This document shows positions 8,160 through 16,792 of a DNA stretch of 37,354 nucleotides, piece by piece; within the stretch, counting starts at the first letter, position 1; every line of letters begins with the position of its first letter. The DNA comes from Litorilituus sp. (GTDB lineage: Bacteria > Pseudomonadota > Gammaproteobacteria > Enterobacterales > Alteromonadaceae). Made by a program: the position numbers and the translations under genes. Where the stretch lies: contig JASMAS010000067.1 in assembly GCA_030754235.1 (NCBI GenBank), positions 1 through 37,354 of the forward strand, read 5' to 3'. The notes under the pieces were generated by a model, which saw only the letters and a program-made list of their open reading frames with translations, was not told where the DNA came from and made no database searches.

Positions 8160-11100
8160 TTAGAAGCTACCACGAATACCAAAAGCAAAACGACGTCCAC
8201 TATCTTCAATCAACAGAAGTTGGTTGGCAAAGCGACCGCGCTTATGGACATACTCTTCGGTTAGGTTAATACCTTCAAAGAATACTGACATGGTCTCGGT
8301 CAGATCATAGCTGCCACTCATATCTAATTGGGCATAATCTTCAACGATAGTGACACCATCACCGTTAGATTGTGTTAATGATTGCACAAAAGAATCACGC
8401 CAGTTCCAAGCGATACGAGCTTGCAAAGGGCCATCTTCATAAAATGCCACTAAGTTAAACGAGTCACTTAAACCAGTTAAGGCAAAGACCTGAGTAATAT
8501 CACTCGGGTCAAGTTCAGCATTACTATCAACTAAAGTTGCGTTAGCCATCAGACCAAAGCCACTGTCAAAAGTATGCTGCACCGCAATCTCCCAGCCATC
8601 AACAATTGCCGTTTCGCTATTGTTAGGTAATGTATTTGTAAAAACGGCTATTGAGTCATCGGCATCTGGATTATCAACATCACTACCTGTAGAAGGATCA
8701 GTTAATAAACCACCACCTGCCAAGTCAAATGTTAAACTTTCTTGTGAATTAACAATAAAGTTAGCAACATTCTTTCTAAAATACCCAGCCGACATATAAC
8801 TTGCATCGTCGTAATACCATTCTAATGATAAATCAATGTTATTTGAGGTGAAGGGGTTAAGTTCAGGGTTACCACTAGATGACGTTAGATTACCACCTTG
8901 ACGTGTTGTACCAATAACCGTTACCGGAGACATGCTGTCCAGTGTTGGACGTGTGACCGATTGAGAAGCTGCAAAACGTGCAATTAAATCATCATTAATT
9001 TCAAGTTTCATACTGATATTGGGTAAAATTGCTTCGTAGCTTGAACTCTTACTAATAGTTTCAGGGCTGCCATATTGCGCGAGCATTTCCGTTTTATCAA
9101 GAATAGTCAGTGCTGAAACAGGCTCATCAGTACCATTAACATCGACATCTGTTCTTTCATAACGAACACCTGCTGTACTTGAAAGCAGCATACCCGCTAA
9201 TTCAGTTTCAAAATCCATTTCTAGATATAGTGATAAGGTATCTTCGGTGACTTCAAAAGATTTATTACGTTTTTCAGCATCAAAGCTGATGTTGTTACCT
9301 TGAGATGAAGCAAATTGTTCTAAAAAAGCAAAATTTGCTTCACCATCATGTGCTAACCAAGATGTTGGCATACGACCACTACCACTAACGGCACTTAAAA
9401 AGTCACTACCTGCATCAAAAACATATTGAGAAAAACCATTCATATTCGGCGCATCAGGATAACCACAAAATGCACAGTGAATACCTGCGCCTTCGTTGTC
9501 CCAGCGCTCTAAACTCTTGGTCTCAGATGAATACATTGCACCAAATTTTACGGCAACGAGACCAGAGTCACTATCTTCGAGCCAAGTGCTATCCCAACGA
9601 AATTGATCAACGGTATCTTCAACAGCCCATCCTCGACGCAGCATAACGTGAGCGCGACTATTGGATGGGTCTAAATGATTTTGCACACCATCTGGTGTTA
9701 CAACGGGATCATAAGCAATACCATCTAGCTCTTGCTGACCACTGTAAATATCAGCATTCGCTGAAGCAAACTCACTGGCATATGGCAAAATATTGTCATC
9801 AATTTGAAAACGAACGCGGTTGGCATAGCCGATAAGTGACAACTGATCACCACGGCCATTATTTGCAGCACGCTCAGCACTGGAGTGGCTTAAATCAAAC
9901 TGCATATTTAGGTTGTCGTTAACATCCCAATCAAAATTTAAACCCAATGCACTTGATTCAGTTAAGCGATCAAATTTTTTCGCATGCATATCGGTTGCTA
10001 AGCCCACTTCTTGATATAAATCAACCACAGTACCATTAGCATCAACAGTTGCACCTGCATCATCACCAAAGCCTTCTATATTCGGTGCTGTAAACCAGTG
10101 ACCATAGGAGGTAGTATTGGTTTCTACATCAAAGTCTGAATATAAGGCATCGGCAGTAACAATCAAGTTATCCGTTGGTGCATATTGCAACACTAAATTA
10201 GCATTGGTTCGCGTACGTTCTTCTGTGGTTACCTTGTGATCATAGTTACGAGGTGAAAAAATATTTCCCGTGTAAGCTTGCCCACTTTCTGTTTGTGGGT
10301 TTGGCACACCAACATTTTCTAGCCAACCGTCCATTTGTGCTTGGTTCAAACGCGTACTGCGTTCTTGGTGAGAAACGGCGAACAACACCCCTAACGTTTC
10401 ATCGTTAAATGTATTGCTGATCAATCCAGAAAACTGTGGTGATGTTTCTTCACTGTTTTCGTCATAAATACCTTTGATACTGCCCGCAACTTTAAAACCA
10501 CTAATTGCAAATGGGCGTGCAGTATTGACATTGACAGTAGAACCGATGCCACCAGATTGCAAAATAGCGGTTGATGTTTTGTGAACATCTAAACTTTTTA
10601 CTAATTCAGAGGAAATTGTATCGAAACTAAATGCACGGCTTTGGTTTTCAGATGCCATTTGACGACCGTTAACCAAAACAGTATTAAATTGTGGTCCAAA
10701 GCCACGCACAGTGATAAGTTGTCCTTCACCACCTGAGCGATCTATTGATACACCTGTAATACGTTGTAAAGACTCAGCAAGATTGGTATCTGGAAATTTA
10801 CCAATATCTTCAGCAGAGATTGAATCAACCACTCCACCCGCTTCACGTTTTGCATCCATGGCACGACCTAACGCACCTCTTATTCCCCTAACTTCAATAA
10901 CTTCTGTTTCTTTCACTTTGCTTTGGGTATCGGCATGTGATGGTAAAGCGGCAACAGCACCTATTACAGCTAATACAGCAGTTGAAACTTTACTTTTTTT
11001 ATAATTTGTCATGTTATTTTGTCTCTCAAAACTTGGATCTATCAAGATAGATAACTGCCCACTTTCGCTAATATCAGTCTTAAGGCCCGTATCTTTGAGT

Positions 11101-11456
11101 AAAATATTAAGTGCATCCATTATAGAATACTCTCCAGATACTGGATTAGCTTGTTTTCCATCCATTTTATCCATGGGAAAAAGCAAGGTAATATCCGCCT
11201 GTTCAGCAAAGTTAATTAGCGATAAGTCGGCCCTTTGTCTTGGAATATTAAAAATTACTTTGTCATTTTTTTCAGTTGCCACAGCCCAATTTGACAAGCT
11301 ATAGATCATGGCAATGCAAATAAAACGTATTTGTAATTTTAGATATTCCGTGTGTATGTTTTTTCGCCATACACCAAACAAAGACGACTGGTCTTTTATT
11401 TTCCTCCATAGGAACTTTATATTTTTTGTTTTTTTTGGGATAAATGTCACATTCAA
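8160..11456 (-). CDS. TonB-dependent outer-membrane receptor/transducer with STN domain
   Basis: A 1098-residue receptor. A hydrophobic segment (about 43-60) is followed by an STN signalling domain (about 66-140; FNIPRQRADLSLINFAEQAD, then SIMDALNILLKDTGL). Residues 149-176 (MTNYKKSK, a hydrophobic stretch, PSHA) look like a second complete signal peptide. After it come the TonB-box-like ETEVIEVRG, the plug (DSISAEDIGKFPDTNLAESL, VRGFGPQFN) and a 22-strand barrel ending in Phe. A receptor with an STN domain next to ECF sigma and FecR genes fits Fec-type surface signalling. The size and divergence from a sugar porter gene suggest a carbohydrate or glycoconjugate ligand (inference). The start is uncertain: the ATG at 11454-11456 has no clear ribosome-binding site and gives a 42-residue n-region, whereas the internal ATG at 11010-11012 is preceded by GAGAG and would yield a receptor without STN. 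Confidence 0.9.
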   Translation of the reverse strand: MNVTFIPKKTKNIKFLWRKIKDQSSLFGVWRKNIHTEYLKLQIRFICIAMIYSLSNWAVATEKNDKVIFNIPRQRADLSLINFAEQADITLLFPMDKMDGKQANPVSGEYSIMDALNILLKDTGLKTDISESGQLSILIDPSFERQNNMTNYKKSKVSTAVLAVIGAVAALPSHADTQSKVKETEVIEVRGIRGALGRAMDAKREAGGVVDSISAEDIGKFPDTNLAESLQRITGVSIDRSGGEGQLITVRGFGPQFNTVLVNGRQMASENQSRAFSFDTISSELVKSLDVHKTSTAILQSGGIGSTVNVNTARPFAISGFKVAGSIKGIYDENSEETSPQFSGLISNTFNDETLGVLFAVSHQERSTRLNQAQMDGWLENVGVPNPQTESGQAYTGNIFSPRNYDHKVTTEERTRTNANLVLQYAPTDNLIVTADALYSDFDVETNTTSYGHWFTAPNIEGFGDDAGATVDANGTVVDLYQEVGLATDMHAKKFDRLTESSALGLNFDWDVNDNLNMQFDLSHSSAERAANNGRGDQLSLIGYANRVRFQIDDNILPYASEFASANADIYSGQQELDGIAYDPVVTPDGVQNHLDPSNSRAHVMLRRGWAVEDTVDQFRWDSTWLEDSDSGLVAVKFGAMYSSETKSLERWDNEGAGIHCAFCGYPDAPNMNGFSQYVFDAGSDFLSAVSGSGRMPTSWLAHDGEANFAFLEQFASSQGNNISFDAEKRNKSFEVTEDTLSLYLEMDFETELAGMLLSSTAGVRYERTDVDVNGTDEPVSALTILDKTEMLAQYGSPETISKSSSYEAILPNISMKLEINDDLIARFAASQSVTRPTLDSMSPVTVIGTTRQGGNLTSSSGNPELNPFTSNNIDLSLEWYYDDASYMSAGYFRKNVANFIVNSQESLTFDLAGGGLLTDPSTGSDVDNPDADDSIAVFTNTLPNNSETAIVDGWEIAVQHTFDSGFGLMANATLVDSNAELDPSDITQVFALTGLSDSFNLVAFYEDGPLQARIAWNWRDSFVQSLTQSNGDGVTIVEDYAQLDMSGSYDLTETMSVFFEGINLTEEYVHKRGRFANQLLLIEDSGRRFAFGIRGSF

Positions 11457-11857
11457 AATTTATTAATGCCTTATTTTCTTTTGGTCACAAGCACAACGAA
11501 TCGAGCTAGCATTAGCGCTTTTTACAAACAAACGATTCGAATTTATACCTAAATCCTAAATATATACTCTCCCAGTTATACATTTATTTCAATGACAAAA
11601 CTTTTACAAAAGGCATCTTTAACTTTGCTAATTGCTAATTGCTAATTGCTAATTGCTAACGAAGAATTTTTTTTCACCCTAGCTGTTGGTTCAAGGATTT
11701 TTTGCAAAGCATACAGCTGATGTTTTTTTGTACTTTTTATATTATTATCTTAAGTATGATTCCAATAAAAAAAATATTAATAAAAATATAGCGGATATTT
11801 GAGTGTCTATCGTCTTAATTACAGACTAAAAGCAAAAAAGATAATAAGCGCAGCATT
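11457..11857. other. 401-bp divergent control region between receptor and sigma factor genes
   Basis: An AT-rich gap with no gene. It must contain the promoters of both the receptor and the sigma-FecR operon. It holds a five-unit 7-bp tandem repeat (11625-11659) and several A/T tracts; no confident -35/-10 pair or classical operator was seen. Confidence 0.6.
11625..11659. repeat. Tandem repeat, five perfect copies of TTGCTAA
   Basis: Five uninterrupted 7-bp units between the divergent receptor and ECF sigma genes, about 170 bp from the receptor start and 200 bp from the sigma start. A 7-bp unit prone to slippage can shift promoter spacing by two-thirds of a helical turn, so copy-number change could vary expression. 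Confidence 0.9.
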
Positions 11858-12424
11858 ATGTCGAACGATTCATTGTTTTATAAAATATATTTAGCCTCAA
11901 GAAAAAGTATTTCCCGGGTGGTTTCTCGTATTGTTCCACCTGATGAAATTGAAGACATAGTACAAGAAACTTATGTCCGCATTTGCCAAATTGAAAATAA
12001 AGAAAATATTAACTCTCCTAAATCTTTTATGTTCAAAACCGCACGTAACTTAGCACTTGATTATCAAAAGCAAGCCAATGTGAGGCTTGTTGATGGCGTG
12101 GATAATATGCAAACATTAGAACATTTATTGTCAGAGCATAACAAAGATGAAATGTATGAACGTGCGTTAACTGACAGTGAGTTTTCTCATTTTTGTGAAG
12201 CAGTGCGACAACTCCCAGTTCAATCTCGTAAGGTTTTTGTATTAAAGAAAGTTTATGGTTATTCTCAGCGAGAAATTGCTGAACAATTAAGTTTAAGTGA
12301 AAGTACAGTGGAAAAACATATATCAACAGGCATGAAGCGTTGTACACTCTTTATGCGAAAAATTAAAAGCAAAGGGAATGTAGCAAATTCATCGCTCGAC
12401 ATTGCAGGAGGCTCTTATGAGTAA
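11858..12424 (+). CDS. ECF-family RNA polymerase sigma factor, FecI-like
   Basis: A 188-residue group IV sigma factor. Region 2 spans about 15-80, with the DIVQETYVRICQ core helix and the SFMFKTARNLALDYQK segment of region 2.4. Region 4 (about 125-172) has the helix-turn-helix YSQREIAEQLSLSESTVEKH. There is no region 3 and no extra C-terminal domain, as in iron- and carbohydrate-responsive FecI-type factors. It overlaps the next gene, fecR-like, by 8 bp, the usual sign of translational coupling between sigma and its anti-sigma factor. The likely target is the divergent TonB receptor operon; autoregulation is possible but no promoter motif could be assigned. Confidence 0.93.
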   Translation: MSNDSLFYKIYLASRKSISRVVSRIVPPDEIEDIVQETYVRICQIENKENINSPKSFMFKTARNLALDYQKQANVRLVDGVDNMQTLEHLLSEHNKDEMYERALTDSEFSHFCEAVRQLPVQSRKVFVLKKVYGYSQREIAEQLSLSESTVEKHISTGMKRCTLFMRKIKSKGNVANSSLDIAGGSYE

Positions 12425-13508
12425 TATTCATCACATTAATGAGCAATCCAAGCTTAAGCAACAAGCAATACCTCTTGATGAACAACGTATTGAACAAGCA
12501 AGTGATTGGATTGCTAAACTAGATAGAGGCCTTTCAAAGGATGAAAAGAGTGCGTTGCAACTATGGTTAGCTAAGGCTCCTGAACATACCTCAGTTTTAT
12601 TAGAAGTCGCCCAACTGTGGGATAAAATGGATGACTTGAGCCGATTATCAGATCTTTTCCCTCAGACAGTTATTGAGAAAAAGAAGACAGCGAGCTGGAT
12701 CACCACAATAGCAGCATCTGTTGTTATTGCCTTGAGCATTGGCTTTTATCAAGCAGGGTACAATATTTTACCCTTCGGGCCAGATGCCAGATCTCCAATA
12801 ATAGCCATGCAAAAAAGCTTTCAAACAGGTATAGGGGAAAGTAACACTATCAACCTGCCAGATAGCAGTAAAATGGTGCTCAATACCAACAGTTTTGTCC
12901 AAGTAAAATACACTGATGAGGCTAGAATCATAGATTTACAACGCGGTGAAATTCACATTGACGTTGCCCATGACTCTTCTCGTCCATTAAGTGTTATTGC
13001 AGGAGGCAAAGTTATCCAAGCTGTTGGCACTGCATTTAATGTCGAGGTACGTAATGAAATGGTTGAGCTTATCGTCACCGACGGAAAAGTATTAGTTGCC
13101 CAGAAAGAGAGTAAGTCAAAATTTGATGATATTGAAGCAATGGTTAAGAAATTACCTAAAAGCTCAATGGCAATTTCTAAAGGTGAAAAAGTTGATTTAG
13201 ATCTTACCGGGCTAACTCAAGAAAAAGTGACCAAGGTGGATGCCCTAGACATAGCGGCGAGTTTATCATGGCGACAGGGTAATCTCATTTTTAGAGGTGA
13301 ATCTTTAGCCGAAGCCATGGCAGAAATTAGCCGATATACAGATATAGAATTTGAACTCTCTGATGATCAACAACTTAGAGGAGTACAAGTAGCTGGCATG
13401 TTCAAAACTGGTGATGTTGCCGGTTTACTAGATGTGCTGACCAGAAACTTTAATATTGATTATGAAAAAGTAGGCCAAGATAAAATCATTCTCAAATACT
13501 CTGGCTAA
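12417..13508 (+). CDS. FecR-family anti-sigma factor, inner-membrane signal transducer
   Basis: A 363-residue FecR protein. The N-terminal cytoplasmic DUF4880-type domain (about 22-75; ASDWIAKLDRGLSKDEKSAL, LWLAKAPEH) would bind the sigma factor. One transmembrane helix lies at about 93-112. The periplasmic FecR domain (about 130-235) contains LPDSSKMVLNTNS, DLQRGEIHIDVAHD and AVGTAFNVEV, and a C-terminal STN-like domain (LAEAMAEISRYTDIEFELSD...) follows. The start at 12417 is chosen because AGGAGG lies 5 nt before it, better than the ATG at 12402. It is expected to relay a signal from the receptor STN domain to release or activate the sigma factor. Confidence 0.92.
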   Translation: MSNIHHINEQSKLKQQAIPLDEQRIEQASDWIAKLDRGLSKDEKSALQLWLAKAPEHTSVLLEVAQLWDKMDDLSRLSDLFPQTVIEKKKTASWITTIAASVVIALSIGFYQAGYNILPFGPDARSPIIAMQKSFQTGIGESNTINLPDSSKMVLNTNSFVQVKYTDEARIIDLQRGEIHIDVAHDSSRPLSVIAGGKVIQAVGTAFNVEVRNEMVELIVTDGKVLVAQKESKSKFDDIEAMVKKLPKSSMAISKGEKVDLDLTGLTQEKVTKVDALDIAASLSWRQGNLIFRGESLAEAMAEISRYTDIEFELSDDQQLRGVQVAGMFKTGDVAGLLDVLTRNFNIDYEKVGQDKIILKYSG

Positions 13509-13521
13509 GCATCAACAGCAA

Positions 13522-13551
13522 ACAGGTGGTTATTCAATGTTAACTACCTGT
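13522..13551 (+). repeat. Hairpin after the fecR-like gene
   Basis: ACAGGTGGTTA (13522-13532) pairs with TAACTACCTGT (13541-13551), 11 bp with one G-T pair and an 8-nt loop. There is no T tract, so it is not a canonical terminator; it may stabilise or attenuate the transcript. Confidence 0.45.
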
Positions 13552-13597
13552 AGCCCTGTAAACCATAATAATTCCCTTTGAGCGTTAATTTTACCCG

Positions 13598-13623
13598 CCC
13601 ATTAGCATGGGTAATGGTTTTTT
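13598..13623 (+). terminator. Possible terminator between fecR-like gene and sugar porter
   Basis: A short stem, CCCAT (13598-13602) with ATGGG (13607-13611) and a 4-nt loop, extendable by TTACCC/GGGTAA pairing, followed by a six-T run at 13618-13623. If it works, the porter is transcribed from its own promoter or by read-through. Confidence 0.4.
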
Positions 13624-13681
13624 ATTGAATAAACCAGAGTTTAATAAACCTCTTCTACTTAATTTATAAGGAAGGCCTTTA

Positions 13682-15115
13682 ATGAATCCAAAAAACGCAG
13701 ATTCAATTGAAAAATTGCATAACACTAAAGAGATACAAAGCTCAGTTTTATATGTACTATTTATTTCCTCAGTGGCTGCAATAGGCGGCTTTCTCTTTGG
13801 TTTTGACTCTGGCGTTATCAATGGTACCGTTACCGCTTTGGGGAATGCTTTTAACTCTGATAATGTCGCGACGGGCTTTAATGTTGCATCGGTATTATTA
13901 GGTTGTGCCGTAGGTGCATTATTAGCGGGTCCTATATCTGATCATTTTGGACGTAAACCAATAATGATTGTTACCGCTATCATCTTTGCTATTAGTGCAT
14001 TTGGCTCAGGTATATCAGCTTCTTCAGCGGAATTTATTTTCTATCGTTTATTGGGAGGGCTTGGTATAGGCGCTGCATCTGTCCTAGCTCCTGCATATAT
14101 TGCCGAGGTCGCGCCAGCTGCTTTACGAGGCCGGCTAGCAACCTTGCAACAATTAGCCATCGTATTGGGCTTGTTTATGGCATTTTTAAGTAACTATATC
14201 ATTGCCTCAAAATCGGGTGGTGCCCAAGCTATATTAATGTTTGATTTTGAAGCTTGGCGATGGATGTTTTGGGTGGAGCTTATCCCGTCAATTCTGTTTT
14301 TAATTGGGGTGCTTTTTATCCCTGAATCTCCACGTTATTTAGTAGCACAAGGTCAAATAGAAAAAGCCCGAGACATATTTAAGCGCATTGCTAAGGGCGT
14401 CGAAGATGAACAGATCGATGAAGTCAAAAAATCATTGCATGGCGATAAAAAACCAAGCCTGTCAGATCTATTTATATCAGGCCAGAAAAAAATCCACCCT
14501 ATTATTTGGATAGGTATCGCACTTTCAGTATTTCAGCAATTTGTCGGTATTAATGTCGTCTTCTATTATGGTTCTGAACTCTGGCAAGCCGCTGGTTTCG
14601 ACGAATCACAATCATTATTTATTAATGTAATTGCAGGCACTACCAATATAGTATCAACCTTTATTGCAATAGCTTTAGTAGATAAATTAGGTAGAAAACC
14701 TTTACTGTTGGTGGGGAGTATAGGTATGTTTATCAGCTTAGCTAGTTTAACGTATATATTTGGCTCTGCGGGTTTAGATCAAGCTGGCCAATTAGCACTT
14801 ACAGATAACATGGGCATATTTGCCTTAATAATGGCAAATCTATTTGTTGTCTTTTTTGGTGCAAGCTGGGGGCCTATTGTTTGGGTATTACTCGGAGAAA
14901 TGTTTAATAACCGAATTCGTGCGGCAGCTCTTGCTGTTGCGGCAAGTGCCCAATGGATAGCAAATTTCACCATAACCATGACCTTCCCTATCTTGCTAGG
15001 TAGTATTGGTCTATCTGGTGCCTACGGGGTATATGCGCTATCTGCATTTATCAGCATATTCTTTGTACTTAAGTATATAAAAGAAACACGCGGAGTTCGT
15101 TTAGAAGAAATGTAA
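13682..15115 (+). CDS. MFS sugar porter (sugar:H+ symporter type)
   Basis: A 477-residue, twelve-helix major facilitator of the sugar porter family. Family motifs are GGFLFGFDSGVINGT in helix 1, the DHFGRKP loop 2-3 motif, AEVAPAALRGRLATLQQLAI in helix 4, PESPRYL after helix 6, FQQFVGINVVFYYG in helix 7, and DKLGRKPLL in loop 8-9. The E/R and GRK signatures fit GalP/XylE/GlcP-type transporters, but the substrate cannot be read from sequence. It follows the sigma-FecR pair by 173 bp and probably imports what the TonB receptor brings into the periplasm, or a monosaccharide released from it. AAGGA lies upstream of the ATG. Confidence 0.9.
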   Translation: MNPKNADSIEKLHNTKEIQSSVLYVLFISSVAAIGGFLFGFDSGVINGTVTALGNAFNSDNVATGFNVASVLLGCAVGALLAGPISDHFGRKPIMIVTAIIFAISAFGSGISASSAEFIFYRLLGGLGIGAASVLAPAYIAEVAPAALRGRLATLQQLAIVLGLFMAFLSNYIIASKSGGAQAILMFDFEAWRWMFWVELIPSILFLIGVLFIPESPRYLVAQGQIEKARDIFKRIAKGVEDEQIDEVKKSLHGDKKPSLSDLFISGQKKIHPIIWIGIALSVFQQFVGINVVFYYGSELWQAAGFDESQSLFINVIAGTTNIVSTFIAIALVDKLGRKPLLLVGSIGMFISLASLTYIFGSAGLDQAGQLALTDNMGIFALIMANLFVVFFGASWGPIVWVLLGEMFNNRIRAAALAVAASAQWIANFTITMTFPILLGSIGLSGAYGVYALSAFISIFFVLKYIKETRGVRLEEM

Positions 15116-15259
15116 CAAACGTAAGAATAAAACTCGTTTTATAAACGCTATTTAACATGCTTGTAGCTATTTTCACATTAATGTAAATGTCCTGTACGCT
15201 TTGTTTTTTTTGTTAGTAGAATGATTGAATTTCGCAGCGTATAGGACAATTTTTATTGC

Positions 15260-16165
15260 ATGTTAGCTAAACTAATAAATCGAGTAAAAGTTATAAAACT
15301 GACACCACAGAGCCTTGGTTTGTATAGAATAATTACTGGCTTTATTGTGATAGTTTGGTTGTCATTGGCATTAAATCATCAATCTTTAATGGCAATAACT
15401 CAAAGCCTACTTAGCATTATACTGGGAGTCATAGGAGCAATCTTTGCGAATCTTTCGGGGGCTGGCGGTGGTGTCGTATTTATTCCGGTCTTTAATCTGC
15501 TAAACTTTAGTGAGGCTCAAACCTTATCTACCAGCTTTACTATCCAGTGCTTTGGAATGACAGCGGGTGCCTTCTCTTGGAGCATATACTACCATCACCA
15601 CCACCGTGACAACCAACAATGGCAGGCATTTTTCAATATTATAATACTGACAGCATTATTTTCGGTGGCAGGGATCTGGACTGTTTATGGTGATTTGGTT
15701 AATGCACCAGCCAGCTTGAGCCATACTTTCAGTAAATTCTCCATCGCTCTGGGTTTGTCTTTATTAGCACAAATCTATTTAGTAAAAGTCAAAACAGAAC
15801 CTCGCTTACAGTTAGTAACAATCGATTATATTTTCCTGATTGCTATTGGTTATTTTGGCGGGTTGATTACGGCCTGGTTATCCGTTGGTGTCGGTGAATT
15901 GTTAGTTTTATACCTTATCTTTCGTGGCTTTAATATCGCCATGTCAATTGCCTGTGCCGTAGTCGTTACTGCAATTACCGTATGGTCTGCAGCCCCTGAG
16001 CATTTATGGCTAAAAAGTGCGACAGTGTGGGATGTTGCCATGTACGCTGGGCCAGGCGCATTAATTGGTGGTTTATTGGCTAAAACACTGGCCCAGATGA
16101 TTTCAACGCAAAGCCTAAAAACGGTTCTGGGACTGTGGATTTTAGCCATGGGGCTGGCTGGATAG
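15260..16165 (+). CDS. TSUP-family membrane permease (TauE/SafE type)
   Basis: A 301-residue inner-membrane protein of the sulfite exporter TauE/SafE (TSUP) family, Pfam PF01925. It has about eight to nine hydrophobic helices. The conserved GAIFANLSGAGGGVVFIPVF segment (about 58-77) is the first family repeat and FGGLITAWLSVGVGELL (about 199-215) the second, consistent with the internal duplication of the family. Transport of sulfite, sulfonates or other organic anions is known for the family; the cargo here is unknown. It lies 144 bp after the sugar porter on the same strand, but may belong to a separate unit. Confidence 0.85.
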   Translation: MLAKLINRVKVIKLTPQSLGLYRIITGFIVIVWLSLALNHQSLMAITQSLLSIILGVIGAIFANLSGAGGGVVFIPVFNLLNFSEAQTLSTSFTIQCFGMTAGAFSWSIYYHHHHRDNQQWQAFFNIIILTALFSVAGIWTVYGDLVNAPASLSHTFSKFSIALGLSLLAQIYLVKVKTEPRLQLVTIDYIFLIAIGYFGGLITAWLSVGVGELLVLYLIFRGFNIAMSIACAVVVTAITVWSAAPEHLWLKSATVWDVAMYAGPGALIGGLLAKTLAQMISTQSLKTVLGLWILAMGLAG

Positions 16166-16283
16166 CTAGTTTTTTAACTTATTAAGCCTAGGCACCACAT
16201 TACTTTCATAACTTATTCAGCTTAACGCTACATTAACAATGCTTAACACAAATAGAATGTAGATGAAGTTTTGCATCAAGAAA

Positions 16284-16477
16284 TTGGTTGCGGGAGCTAG
16301 ATTTGAACCAACGACCTTCAGGTTATGAGCCCGACGAGCTACCAAGCTACTCCATCTCGCGTCCGAATGAACTCTTCAAGAATTTGAAGAGAAGCTAAGT
16401 CTTTTTTATTTCTTCACTTAAGAAACATCAGTATTATTATAACGAGGTTGCTATGCGAGCTCTTAATTTACAAAGAG
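16284..16477. repeat. Segmental duplication containing tRNA-fMet, distal decayed copy
   Basis: This 194-bp segment repeats at 19423-19617 in the same orientation with only a few differences across both the tRNA and its 5' leader (to CAAAGAG). The two copies bound a 3.1-kb interval rich in accessory genes and fragments. Confidence 0.92.
16285..16361 (-). pseudogene. Decayed initiator tRNA-Met (CAU) copy
   Basis: It is 77 nt and colinear with the intact copies at 19424-19500 and 19654-19730, including anticodon CAT and the encoded CCA end. It differs at four positions: G5A (A:C mismatch with C68), C13T, C41T and C62T (tRNA numbering). All four lie in stems and all are transitions. C41T weakens one of the three G-C pairs of the anticodon stem that mark initiator tRNAs for the ribosomal P site. 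It may still be transcribed, but is probably a poor or non-functional initiator. Confidence 0.75.
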
Positions 16478-16531
16478 AAAAACCAGCTATTTTTTGTTCT
16501 TGTTGATTATATTGTTAGCTGCTAACTATAA

Positions 16532-16792
16532 CTAATAATGATAGCGACAGGATATAACCGTAATGTGACTGTCATTAACTGCATATACTAGACGATTTGA
16601 CTCATCTACACGTCTAGACCAAAAACCTGATAAATTTTCTTTAAGAGGCTCAGGTTTTCCTATTCCCTCAAATGGAGAGCGCTTAGTGTCAGTAATTAAT
16701 TTATTAATTCTTTTTAGTTTTTTTTTATCTTGCCCCTGCCAATATACATAATCAGACCATGCTTCATCAGTCCATGCTAGCAACCTAGTCAT
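16532..16792 (-). CDS. yoeB: YoeB-family mRNA interferase toxin
   Basis: An 86-residue toxin of the Txe/YoeB group (RelE superfamily). It matches E. coli YoeB along its length: WTDEAWSDYVYWQ, INKLITDTKRSPFEG, GKPEPLKENLSGFWSRRVDE, NRLVYAV and the terminal CRYHY. The catalytic set is present: Glu in EPLKEN, Arg in SRR and NRLVY, and the C-terminal His85-Tyr86. YoeB binds the ribosomal A site and cleaves mRNA after the start codon. It overlaps the upstream antitoxin gene by 8 bp, the normal order for this module. It looks intact. Confidence 0.95.
   Translation of the reverse strand: MTRLLAWTDEAWSDYVYWQGQDKKKLKRINKLITDTKRSPFEGIGKPEPLKENLSGFWSRRVDESNRLVYAVNDSHITVISCRYHY

Noticed and set aside
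10711..11304. Two plus-strand frames of about 97 codons inside the receptor gene
   Set aside because: They are antisense to the STN and plug regions of a clearly coding minus-strand gene and have no recognisable features.
11625..11659. CRISPR-like array
   Set aside because: The repeat is a simple 7-bp tandem without spacers; no array of repeats and spacers or cas gene occurs in the window.
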